Shown: piece by piece, positions 32,378 to 40,401 of the stretch
Position numbering within the stretch: position 1 is the first letter of the stretch
How the letters are laid out: each line of letters opens with the position of its first letter
Assembly (NCBI GenBank): GCA_029961745.1
Contig: CP124680.1
Location: 496,001 to 560,000, forward strand
Reading direction: 5' to 3'
From: Nocardioides sp. L-11A
GTDB taxonomy: Bacteria > Actinomycetota > Actinomycetes > Propionibacteriales > Nocardioidaceae
DNA: 64,000 bases
The notes under the pieces: model-generated
Told to the model about the DNA's origin: nothing
What the model saw: only the letters and a program-made list of their open reading frames with translations
The model's database searches: none
Program-made: the position numbers and the translations under genes

Positions 32378-34543
32378 ATGATGGAGCGATGGGGCGCCCT
32401 GGTCGTGCGCCGGGCCGTGGCGGTGCTGGTGGTCGGACTCGGGGTCACGGCACTCGCCGCCGTCGCCGGCCTCGGCCTGGAGGGCAAGCTCTCGGCCGGC
32501 GGCTTCGAGGATCCCGGCACCGAGTCCGCCCGGGAGCTCGCCCTCGAGCGCGAGACCTTCGGCAACCGCTCGATCGACGCCGTGGTGATCTTCTCCAGCG
32601 ACGACGCGGAGGCGGCCGACCCGGCGTTCCGGGCCGAGGTGGAGCGGACCCTCGCCGCCATCCCCGCGGACAGCGTCGTCTCGGTGGCGACCTGGTACGA
32701 CGTCCAGGACCCCGCGATGGTCAGCAAGGACGGGCACGCGACCGCCGTCTATGTCTCCCTCGCCGGGGAGAGCCAGAACGACTTCATCGACTCCTTCGAC
32801 GCGATGCGCCCCGAGGTCGAGGAGAGCTCGCTCGACACCGCCTTCGCCGGACCGTACGCCGTCTACACCGACGTCAACGAGGAGACGAAGTCCGACCTGC
32901 TCCGCGCCGAGATCGTGTCGCTGCCGGTGGTGCTGATCCTCTCGCTCATCATCTTCCGCAGCGTCGTCGCGGCGCTGATGCCGATCCTCGTCGGCGTCGT
33001 CGCCGTGCTCGGCGCGCGGGCCACGGTGGCCGGCCTCAACGAGGTGGTCGACGTGTCGATCTTCGCGCCCAACATCATCACCCTGCTCGGCCTCGGGCTC
33101 GCGATCGACTACGCCCTCTTCGTGGTCTCCCGGTTCCGCGAGGAGATCGCCCGCGACCCGGACGACCCGGGCGGCGCCGTCGCCCGCACCATGGCCACCG
33201 CCGGGCGGACCGTCGCCTTCTCGGCGCTCACCGTCGCGGCGGCGATGAGCTCGCTGCTGGTCTTCCCGCAGACCTTCCTCAAGTCGATCGGGTACGGCGG
33301 CATCGCGGCCGTGCTCATCGCGATGGTCGCCGCCCTGACCGTCCTGCCCGCGGTGCTCGCGCTGCTGGGCACCCGGATCGACGCGTGGCGGATCCCGTTC
33401 CTCCAGCGGGCCACCCCCGTCGAGACCGACCACGGCGCCTGGGCCCGGCTCGCCCGTGCCGTGATGCGCCGGCCGGTGATCGTCGCGACCGCCGTCGTGG
33501 TGGTCCTCCTCGCCGTCGCCTCGCCCTTCCTCGGCGTGAAGTGGGGCAGCGTCGACTACCGCGTGCTGCCCGCGGACACCCCGTCCCACCTGGCGTCGGA
33601 GCGGCTCAACACCGAGTTCGGTCCGGAGCGCTCGACGGCCAACATCCTCCTCGAGGGTGCGGACGAGGCCGGCGTCGCGGCGTACACGCGGGCCCTGGCG
33701 CAGGTCGACGGTGTCGTCGACGTCCGACCGGTCGCGACCGAGGGCGACACCACGCTGCTGCGGGCGGCCTGGGAGGGCAACAGCCAGACCGACCACGCCC
33801 AGCAGGTGGTGCGCGAGCTGCGCGCCGTGGACGCCCCGGGCGGCGGCGAGGCCCTCGTCGGCGGCCTGAGCGCCGACACCGTCGACCTGGCGAGCTCGGT
33901 CGGCGACCACCTGCCGCTGATGGGCGTGATCGTCGTCGGCGTGATGCTGGTGCTGCTCTTCCTGGCCTTCGGCTCGGTCGTGCTGCCGCTGAAGGCGGTG
34001 CTGATGAACGCCCTCTCGATCACCGCCTCCTTCGGGGTCGTGACCTGGATCTTCAGCGACGGCCACCTCGCGGACCTGCTCGGGTTCACGCCGCAGGGCT
34101 TCCTCGACCTGACCAACCCGATCGTGATGCTCGCGGTGCTGTTCGGACTGTCCATGGACTACGAGGTCTTCCTGCTCTCGCGGGTCCGGGAGCAGTGGGA
34201 CGCGACCGGCGACAACGACCTCGCCGTGCAGACCGGCGTGCAGAAGACGGGCCGGATCATCACCAGTGCCGCGCTCCTGCTGGCCGTCGTGATCGGCGCG
34301 TTCAGCCTCAGCGGCGTGGTGTTCATGAAGATGCTCGGCATCGGCATGCTGGTGGCGATCCTGGTCGACGCGACCGTCGTCCGGGCCCTGCTGGTCCCGG
34401 CCACCATGAAGCTGCTCGGCCGTTGGAACTGGTGGGCGCCCGCGCCGCTGGCCCGCTGGTGGCAGCGGTACGGCTTCCGCGAGGAGCCCGTTCCCGCTCC
34501 GACGGGCGGCCCCGAGACTCCCCAGGACCGGGTGCTGGTCTAG
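32378..34543 (+). CDS. MMPL/RND family transporter
   Basis: 721-aa membrane protein with the two-fold MMPL layout: TM1, a large external loop (about 35-185), five to six TM helices (about 185-345), TM7 near 370, a second external loop (about 390-525) and a final TM block (about 530-690). It has GLAIDYALFVVSRFREE and the second-half counterpart LFGLSMDYEVFLLSRVREQ, the Asp-Tyr motifs that carry protons. It likely exports lipids or hydrophobic drugs across the membrane under control of the divergent TetR regulator. ATG 32378. Confidence 0.92.
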   Translation: MMERWGALVVRRAVAVLVVGLGVTALAAVAGLGLEGKLSAGGFEDPGTESARELALERETFGNRSIDAVVIFSSDDAEAADPAFRAEVERTLAAIPADSVVSVATWYDVQDPAMVSKDGHATAVYVSLAGESQNDFIDSFDAMRPEVEESSLDTAFAGPYAVYTDVNEETKSDLLRAEIVSLPVVLILSLIIFRSVVAALMPILVGVVAVLGARATVAGLNEVVDVSIFAPNIITLLGLGLAIDYALFVVSRFREEIARDPDDPGGAVARTMATAGRTVAFSALTVAAAMSSLLVFPQTFLKSIGYGGIAAVLIAMVAALTVLPAVLALLGTRIDAWRIPFLQRATPVETDHGAWARLARAVMRRPVIVATAVVVVLLAVASPFLGVKWGSVDYRVLPADTPSHLASERLNTEFGPERSTANILLEGADEAGVAAYTRALAQVDGVVDVRPVATEGDTTLLRAAWEGNSQTDHAQQVVRELRAVDAPGGGEALVGGLSADTVDLASSVGDHLPLMGVIVVGVMLVLLFLAFGSVVLPLKAVLMNALSITASFGVVTWIFSDGHLADLLGFTPQGFLDLTNPIVMLAVLFGLSMDYEVFLLSRVREQWDATGDNDLAVQTGVQKTGRIITSAALLLAVVIGAFSLSGVVFMKMLGIGMLVAILVDATVVRALLVPATMKLLGRWNWWAPAPLARWWQRYGFREEPVPAPTGGPETPQDRVLV

Positions 34544-34604
34544 ACCGGTCGGACCGCCGTCGCGCGGGCGGGCGGAGCCGGCGGGGCGTCGTACGCAAAG
34601 AACG

Positions 34605-34644
34605 GCGGATTCCGCGCACGGCGGCGGGGCGCGCCGCGAATAAT
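34605..34644 (+). promoter_or_regulatory. Promoter of the response regulator gene, leaderless
   Basis: GCGGATTCCGC palindrome (34605-34615) followed by a GAATAAT -10-like box (34638-34644) whose expected start point falls at the GTG start codon 34652; no Shine-Dalgarno is present. A similar (A/G)CGGA/TTCCGC element occurs in the kinase promoter region. Confidence 0.45.
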
Positions 34645-34651
34645 CGCTGCC

Positions 34652-35281
34652 GTGATCCGGGTGGGGGCCGTCGACAATCACCCCGTGGTGCTGTTGGGAC
34701 TCGGCGCGGCGTTCGCGGAGTCGGCGCCCGACATGCGCCTGGTGGCGATCGCCGGCTCGGCCGAGGAGCTCCTGGCGAAGGCGCCCGACGGTCTGGACGT
34801 GGTGCTGCTCGACATGCGGATCCCCGGCCAGCCGCCGGCGGAGGAGACCGTGACGACCCTGGTCGAGCACGGCCTGGTGGTGGTGCTGTTCACGGCGGAG
34901 GAACGTCCGGTCCCCGTCCGCCGCGCGATCGACGCCGGCGCCGCGGGACTGATCCTCAAGGTCGATCCGCCGGAGGCGATCGCGCAGTCGATCCGTGACG
35001 CGGTCGCCGGTGAGCTCGCCTGCTCGAGCCAGCTCGCCACGATGCTGCTCTCCGACGAGGACGTCGGCGCCCGGCTCTCGCCCCGCCAGATCGAGATCCT
35101 GCGCGCGGTCAGCGCCGGCCTGCCGTACCGGTTGGTCGCCCGGCAGCTGGGCATCGGCGAGGTGACCGTCCGCGAGCATCTCGCCCGGGCCGCCCGGGCC
35201 TACCGTGAGGGCGGGATCGAGACCGGCAACGTGCACGGGCTGATCAGCCGGGCGCGAGCTGACGGCCACCTGGAGGGCTGA
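34652..35281 (+). CDS. LuxR-type (NarL family) response regulator
   Basis: 209 aa. The receiver domain has phospho-acceptor Asp54 (VVLLDMRIPG), Lys103, and Asp8-Asn9 in place of the usual acidic pair. The C-terminal LuxR HTH spans about 145-195 (LSPRQIEILRAVSAGLPYRLVARQ). The GTG start is probably leaderless. Its 3' end overlaps by 38 bp the 3' end of the convergent sensor kinase gene, its likely partner. Confidence 0.9.
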   Translation: MIRVGAVDNHPVVLLGLGAAFAESAPDMRLVAIAGSAEELLAKAPDGLDVVLLDMRIPGQPPAEETVTTLVEHGLVVVLFTAEERPVPVRRAIDAGAAGLILKVDPPEAIAQSIRDAVAGELACSSQLATMLLSDEDVGARLSPRQIEILRAVSAGLPYRLVARQLGIGEVTVREHLARAARAYREGGIETGNVHGLISRARADGHLEG

Positions 35282-37424
35282 CGGCGGGCTCCGCGCCGGA
35301 GGCACGGCGTGTCCCCGGGGGCCCGGAGAGCAGGGTCGCGTCGGGATCGAAGGTGACCGCCCAGGTCGCCGGGAGGGCCGCCCGGACCGCGTCGGCGGCC
35401 GCCTCCGGGACCGCCGGGACCACGACCACGCCGGTGCGCAGCGCCCCGCCGGACACCGTCACGCGCGCCGGGGCGAGCGCCCGCAGCACGGTCACCGCCG
35501 CGGCCAGGGTCGCGCTCGCCGGTAGGTCCTCCTGGATCGTGACCACCACCTGGGAGCCGGTACGGCGCAGCAGGTGCAGCTCCTCGCGCAGGGCCAGGTG
35601 GGCCGGGCCGGGGAGGTAGAGACAGTCCCGCACACTCTGCGCGAGAACCGCAGCGCCGGTCGCCGACCCGGTGCAGCCGGGGTCGGCCAGGGTGCGCTCG
35701 ACCAGGGGCAACAGCGGTCCGAGCAGGCGGCGCGCGGCACTGCCGCGGTCGGTGCCACGCGCCGCGCCGAGTCCGGTGAGCACCAGCCCGGCGCGGCGGC
35801 ACACGCCGATGATGACGGCGACGAAGCAGGTGTTGAGCGGCTGGACGAAGAGCAGGTGGGGGAGCTCGGCGGCCGAGACGCCGGCCCCGAGGGCGACTAC
35901 GACGATCGCCACGGCGTTCGGGACCAGCAGCAGCACGACGACCCGCAGGGACGCGGTCCAGGCGAGCACCATCGCGGGCAGCGCGGTGAACTCGACGATC
36001 CAGGACTCCAGGCCGCCGAGGCCGCCGGAGGAGACGGTGGGCAGTGCCACGACGAGCACGACGGCCGGGCCGAGGGCGCCGGCGAGGAGCAGGCCGGGGG
36101 TGGCCGGCCCGCGATCGAGGCCCCGAGCCAGAGCCACGACCAGCAGGAAGGTCGCGACCGCCCCGGCCCAGGTGACCGGCTGGCGCACCCCGTCGGCCGC
36201 CAGCAGGAGTCCCGAGACGGCGTACCCCGCCGCCAGTACCCCACACACCTGGAGCGCAGCGCGGCCCGGGCGCCCGACCGCCGCGCGCGCGAAGGTGTCC
36301 GCGTCGGGGGAGAGGCCGAGCAGTCGGGCGAGCCGGTGGGCGCGCCAGGCGAGGGTGACGACCGTGCCGGCGCCCGGCGTGCTCGCGACGAGGGCGGTGC
36401 CGCCGGCCGCCTCGACCCGGCCGGAGACCGCCACGCGGAGCCCGACGCCGGGGGTGACGACGAAGCCGGCTCCGGCGTCCTCGACGGTGACCCGGACCCG
36501 TCCCGGGCGCTGCACCAGCGTGATCGTGGCCCGGTGCACGCCGCTGTGCCGGGCGACATTGCGCAATGCCTCGCGCACGGCGCCGACGAGCGCCTCCCGG
36601 ACGTCCTCGGGCACGGAGGTGCGTCGCCCGCGCACCACGAGGAGGACGTCGAGCCCGCTGCCGTCGGCGGCGGCGCGGATCTGCTCGTCCAGGTGGGCGG
36701 GCGACCGGCTCGGGCCCCGGGCGGCGAGCCCGTCGAGCGCGGCGGCCGCGGCGGCGAGCGTGGGCTCGGCCCGCGGCAGTCCGGCGACCGCCAGCAGGGC
36801 GGGCACCAGGTCGTCGTGGAGGAAGGCCGTGGCGTCGACCTCGGCCCGGCCGGTCTCGGCTGCCTGCCGCGCGCCCTCGGCCCGCAGCGCCGCCTCGGCG
36901 CGGGCCGACGTCCGTCGCATCAGGCCGACCAGGACGAGCACCGCGAGCACGGTGCCGGTGATGAAGGCGGCCTCCTGGACGCCGTACCGCAGGGCGGTCG
37001 TGCTGCCGCCGGTCTCCCAGCGCAGGCCGACGTAGAGGCCCGCGACGGCCAGGACCGTCGGGACCGGGAGCCGGGCGGCCACCACGAGCAGCAGCGGCTC
37101 GACCAGGTGGATGATCGGCGAGTCCGCGGCCCCCGCGAGCGGTGTCGTGCCCCGGTGGAGCAGTGCGCCCGCGGCCATCGCCACCGTGCACAGCGCGACG
37201 TCGAGGCGGCCGGCGCGTCCCAGGACGCAGCGCACGCCGGCGGTGCCGACGCAGGCGACGACGAGCAGGATGAGCAGCACGTCGGCGGTGTCGTACGACG
37301 CCAGCTCGGTCAGCACCGCGCCGAAGACCGCCGTCTTGGCGAGGATCACCACGCCGATCGCGAGCTGGAGGCCGCGTTCGACCGAGGCCGCGAGGTCGCG
37401 CGTCGACGCGCGACTCTCCTCCAT
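35244..37424 (-). CDS. Membrane sensor histidine kinase with duplicated membrane modules
   Basis: 726 aa. The N-terminal membrane block has about six helices (20-170). A HisKA_3-like box with His203 (FLHDDLVPALLAV) follows, then a HATPase domain (N-box EALRNVARHSG, G-box VEDAGAGF and GVGLRVAVSGRVEAAGG). A second membrane block (about 385-545) and a ~180-aa C-terminal cytosolic region rich in Ala and Val come after. Typical NarL-partner kinases end after the ATPase domain, so the extra half is unusual. It is convergent with and overlaps the response regulator gene. Confidence 0.82.
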   Translation of the reverse strand: MEESRASTRDLAASVERGLQLAIGVVILAKTAVFGAVLTELASYDTADVLLILLVVACVGTAGVRCVLGRAGRLDVALCTVAMAAGALLHRGTTPLAGAADSPIIHLVEPLLLVVAARLPVPTVLAVAGLYVGLRWETGGSTTALRYGVQEAAFITGTVLAVLVLVGLMRRTSARAEAALRAEGARQAAETGRAEVDATAFLHDDLVPALLAVAGLPRAEPTLAAAAAALDGLAARGPSRSPAHLDEQIRAAADGSGLDVLLVVRGRRTSVPEDVREALVGAVREALRNVARHSGVHRATITLVQRPGRVRVTVEDAGAGFVVTPGVGLRVAVSGRVEAAGGTALVASTPGAGTVVTLAWRAHRLARLLGLSPDADTFARAAVGRPGRAALQVCGVLAAGYAVSGLLLAADGVRQPVTWAGAVATFLLVVALARGLDRGPATPGLLLAGALGPAVVLVVALPTVSSGGLGGLESWIVEFTALPAMVLAWTASLRVVVLLLVPNAVAIVVVALGAGVSAAELPHLLFVQPLNTCFVAVIIGVCRRAGLVLTGLGAARGTDRGSAARRLLGPLLPLVERTLADPGCTGSATGAAVLAQSVRDCLYLPGPAHLALREELHLLRRTGSQVVVTIQEDLPASATLAAAVTVLRALAPARVTVSGGALRTGVVVVPAVPEAAADAVRAALPATWAVTFDPDATLLSGPPGTRRASGAEPAVSPPGGRQLAPG

Positions 37425-37654
37425 GGCCGGATGCTAGGGGCCGGCCGGCGGGCGGCGCAGCGGATCGGCTGTCCTCGGATCCGCTGGGCGGGCGCGGCGG
37501 TGTCCTCGATTCCGCTGGTACCGCTCGGCCGCGCGGGCCGGGAGAATCGACGATCGGGGTCACGCCGTGGGGGAGTGGCCCCACCTCGTCACCGGTGGTG
37601 TGCGGGGCGTGTGCTCGCCGGGGAAGCGGCGCGCCGTCCGCCCACCGGTCAGCG
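37425..37654. promoter_or_regulatory. Kinase promoter region with tandem operator-like repeats
   Basis: Upstream region of the minus-strand kinase. An 18-bp direct repeat (37470-37487 and 37501-37518, two mismatches, 31-bp period, i.e. about three helical turns) contains (G/A)TCCGCTGG. The first copy also forms an inverted repeat CAGCGGATC-N11-GATCCGCTG (37458-37486). These resemble the GCGGATTCCGC site before the response regulator gene. Nothing else is seen up to the terminator at 37655. Confidence 0.5.
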
Positions 37655-37703
37655 CCCCGTCAGCACGGGACCCGCCGCAGGGCGGAGTCCCGTGCTGACG
37701 GGG
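37655..37703. terminator. Strong hairpin terminator after the ABC exporter genes
   Basis: 22-bp stem with a single-base bulge and GCAG loop (arms 37655-37676 and 37681-37703), 25 bp after the stop of the minus-strand ABC permease. There is no U-tract. Confidence 0.75.
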
Positions 37704-37727
37704 CGAAGGTGGTCCGGGTCGGGACGG

Positions 37728-38476
37728 TCAGGCGTTCTCCTTCTTGAACACCGAGGTGCCCCACCACACCGCGAGACCGAAGAGCGCCACGGTCCAGCCG
37801 ACGCCCCAGAGCATGGAGCTGTCGAAGTCGCCGAAGAACGCGGCGCGGACGGCATCGACGACGTGGCGGATCGGCATGAAGTCGCTGAGCCGTTCGAGCC
37901 AGCCGGCGCCGAAGCTCATCGGGAGCAGGATGCCGCTCAGAAGCAGCACCGGCATCATGATGACGTTGATGACCGGCGCCATCACGTCCTCGCTCTTGGT
38001 GGTCAGTGCGAGGGCGTTGGACGCCGCAGCGCAGGCGCCGCCGAGCATGAGGGTGAGGACGACGCCGACGACGATGCCGCCGAACGAGGCGTCCATGCCC
38101 ATGATCAGGCCGAGCACGACGAGGATGATCGCCTGCACGAAGAGCTGCAGCAGGTCGCGGTAGAGCCGGCCGAACAGCAGCGCCGAGCGGTGGGCGGGGG
38201 TGACCCGCTCGGCCTCGATGACGCCCTCGCGCCACTCGCCGATGAGCGAGAAGCCGGCGAAGAAGGCCCCGAAGATGCCGAGCTGGACGAGCATGCCGGG
38301 CACGAACCAGGTGTACTTGTTGCCGCCGAGCTGGGCGATGACCGGCTCGAGCAGCGGACCGAACAGCAGCAGGTAGAGGACCGGCTGCAGCATGCCGATG
38401 ATCACCCACGCGGGGTTGCGCAGGTTCATCCGCAGCTGGCGGTTGAAGACGATCCAGGACTCGCGGAAGAAGGTGT

Positions 38477-38480
<4 letters not shown>
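37728..38480 (-). CDS. ABC-2 type exporter permease (DrrB-like)
   Basis: 250-aa membrane subunit with six predicted helices and the ABC-2 signature region (GGIVVGVVLTLMLGG; VINVIMMPVLLLSGILLP; an ERLSDFMPIRHVVDAVR segment follows). It pairs with the ATPase encoded immediately upstream; the GTG start at 38480 overlaps the ATPase stop. Daunorubicin-resistance-type exporters have this two-gene form. Transported compound unknown. Confidence 0.92.
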
Positions 38481-39496
<1,016 letters not shown>

Positions 39497-39531
39497 GGAG
39501 ATCCCCTCGGTAGTCAAGGTTGAACAGGAGC

Positions 39532-39551
39532 AGTATTCAAACTTGAACACT
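39532..39551. promoter_or_regulatory. PadR-type operator upstream of the ABC exporter
   Basis: AGTATTCAA-AC-TTGAACACT, a 20-bp dyad with one mismatch, plus an additional GGTTGAAC half site at 39518-39525. It is 36 bp upstream of the ATPase start and 140 bp downstream of the PadR gene, both on the minus strand. Confidence 0.6.
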
Positions 39552-39609
39552 GCGCTGTCAAACGCGTTCCCCCGCAGGTAGGACAGCACCAGCCGCCGAC
39601 ATTCATCGC

Positions 39610-39625
39610 AACCGGATTTCCGGTT
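39610..39625. terminator. Small hairpin downstream of the PadR gene
   Basis: AACCGGA-TT-TCCGGTT, perfect 7-bp arms, 65 bp after the PadR stop on the minus strand and before the ABC promoter. A weak terminator at best. Confidence 0.35.
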
Positions 39626-39689
39626 CACCTACCGGATTCGTCGCCGATCCGGCGCGATGACAGCAGATTCGGTCGTTGAGCCGAGCAGA

Positions 39690-40319
39690 TCAGCCGCCGA
39701 GCAGGGCCCGGTAGCGCTCGCGATCGGCGTTCATCTGCCAGCCGGGGTCGTCGGCCGGCGGCGCCCAGGTCGACGCGTCGAGCGCGAGCCGGCCGGCCTT
39801 CATCTGCTCGATGGTCTCCCGCAGCCAGGCCAGCTCGGCGACGGCGAGGTCGAGCCAGAGCACCACGGTGCGCAGGGCGTGCGGCGGGGCGTCGGCGGGC
39901 GCCGCCGGGGCGGCGAGCCGGGCGACGAGCTCCTCCAGCGCCACCCGACGGCGGACCAGCGAGCGCAGCGCCCGGTCGGGCGGGACCAGGGGCAGCAGGC
40001 CGAACGCCGCACTGAAGCCCTTGCGGTCGACGACGCTGACCTCCTCCAGGCCGGCGGTGATCAACCGCTCGAGCTCGGTGCGGCCCGCGTCGGTCGCCTC
40101 GTAGACCGCCACCTCGCGGCCGCCGTCCTCGAGGTCGTGGCGGACCAGGAAGCCCTGCTTGGTCAGCGTGGCCAGGCCGTTGTAGATCGAGCCCGGGTTG
40201 AGGTTGGCCCAGTCGTCGACGGTCCAAGACAGCAGCTCGCGGCGGATCTGGTACCCGTTCACCGGCTCGAAGAGCGCGACGGCACCCAGCAGCAGCATGC
40301 GGGTGTCGTGGGCGGCCAT
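39690..40319 (-). CDS. PadR family transcriptional regulator
   Basis: 209 aa with an N-terminal PadR winged HTH (LLLGAVALFEPVNGYQIRREL, then LNPGSIYNGLATLTKQGFL) and a C-terminal helical dimerisation region. It lies upstream of a DrrAB-like exporter on the same strand with a TTCAA/TTGAA dyad in between. Drug-sensing repression of the exporter, as for LmrR/LadR, is expected. Confidence 0.92.
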   Translation of the reverse strand: MAAHDTRMLLLGAVALFEPVNGYQIRRELLSWTVDDWANLNPGSIYNGLATLTKQGFLVRHDLEDGGREVAVYEATDAGRTELERLITAGLEEVSVVDRKGFSAAFGLLPLVPPDRALRSLVRRRVALEELVARLAAPAAPADAPPHALRTVVLWLDLAVAELAWLRETIEQMKAGRLALDASTWAPPADDPGWQMNADRERYRALLGG

Positions 40320-40329
40320 GCCCGGATTC

Positions 40330-40401
40330 TAGGGAGCCACTGATCGATCTCGCCTGCTGCGTGCCGCGCTCGCGACGGCGACATCGATCAGCACCTCCCT
40401 A
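40330..40401. terminator. Interrupted inverted repeat at the end of the large LuxR gene
   Basis: TAGGGAG (40330-40336) and CTGATCGAT (40340-40348) pair with ATCGATCAG (40383-40391) and CTCCCTA (40395-40401). The stem includes the LuxR stop codon and extends to just before the PadR start. It may be a terminator for the minus-strand LuxR gene. Confidence 0.5.

Noticed and set aside
32324..35305. Long open frames antisense to the MMPL and response regulator genes (up to about 990 codons).
   Set aside because: They are His/Asp/Arg-rich with no recognisable domain, as expected for the reverse frame of GC-rich genes; the plus-strand MMPL protein has clear family motifs.
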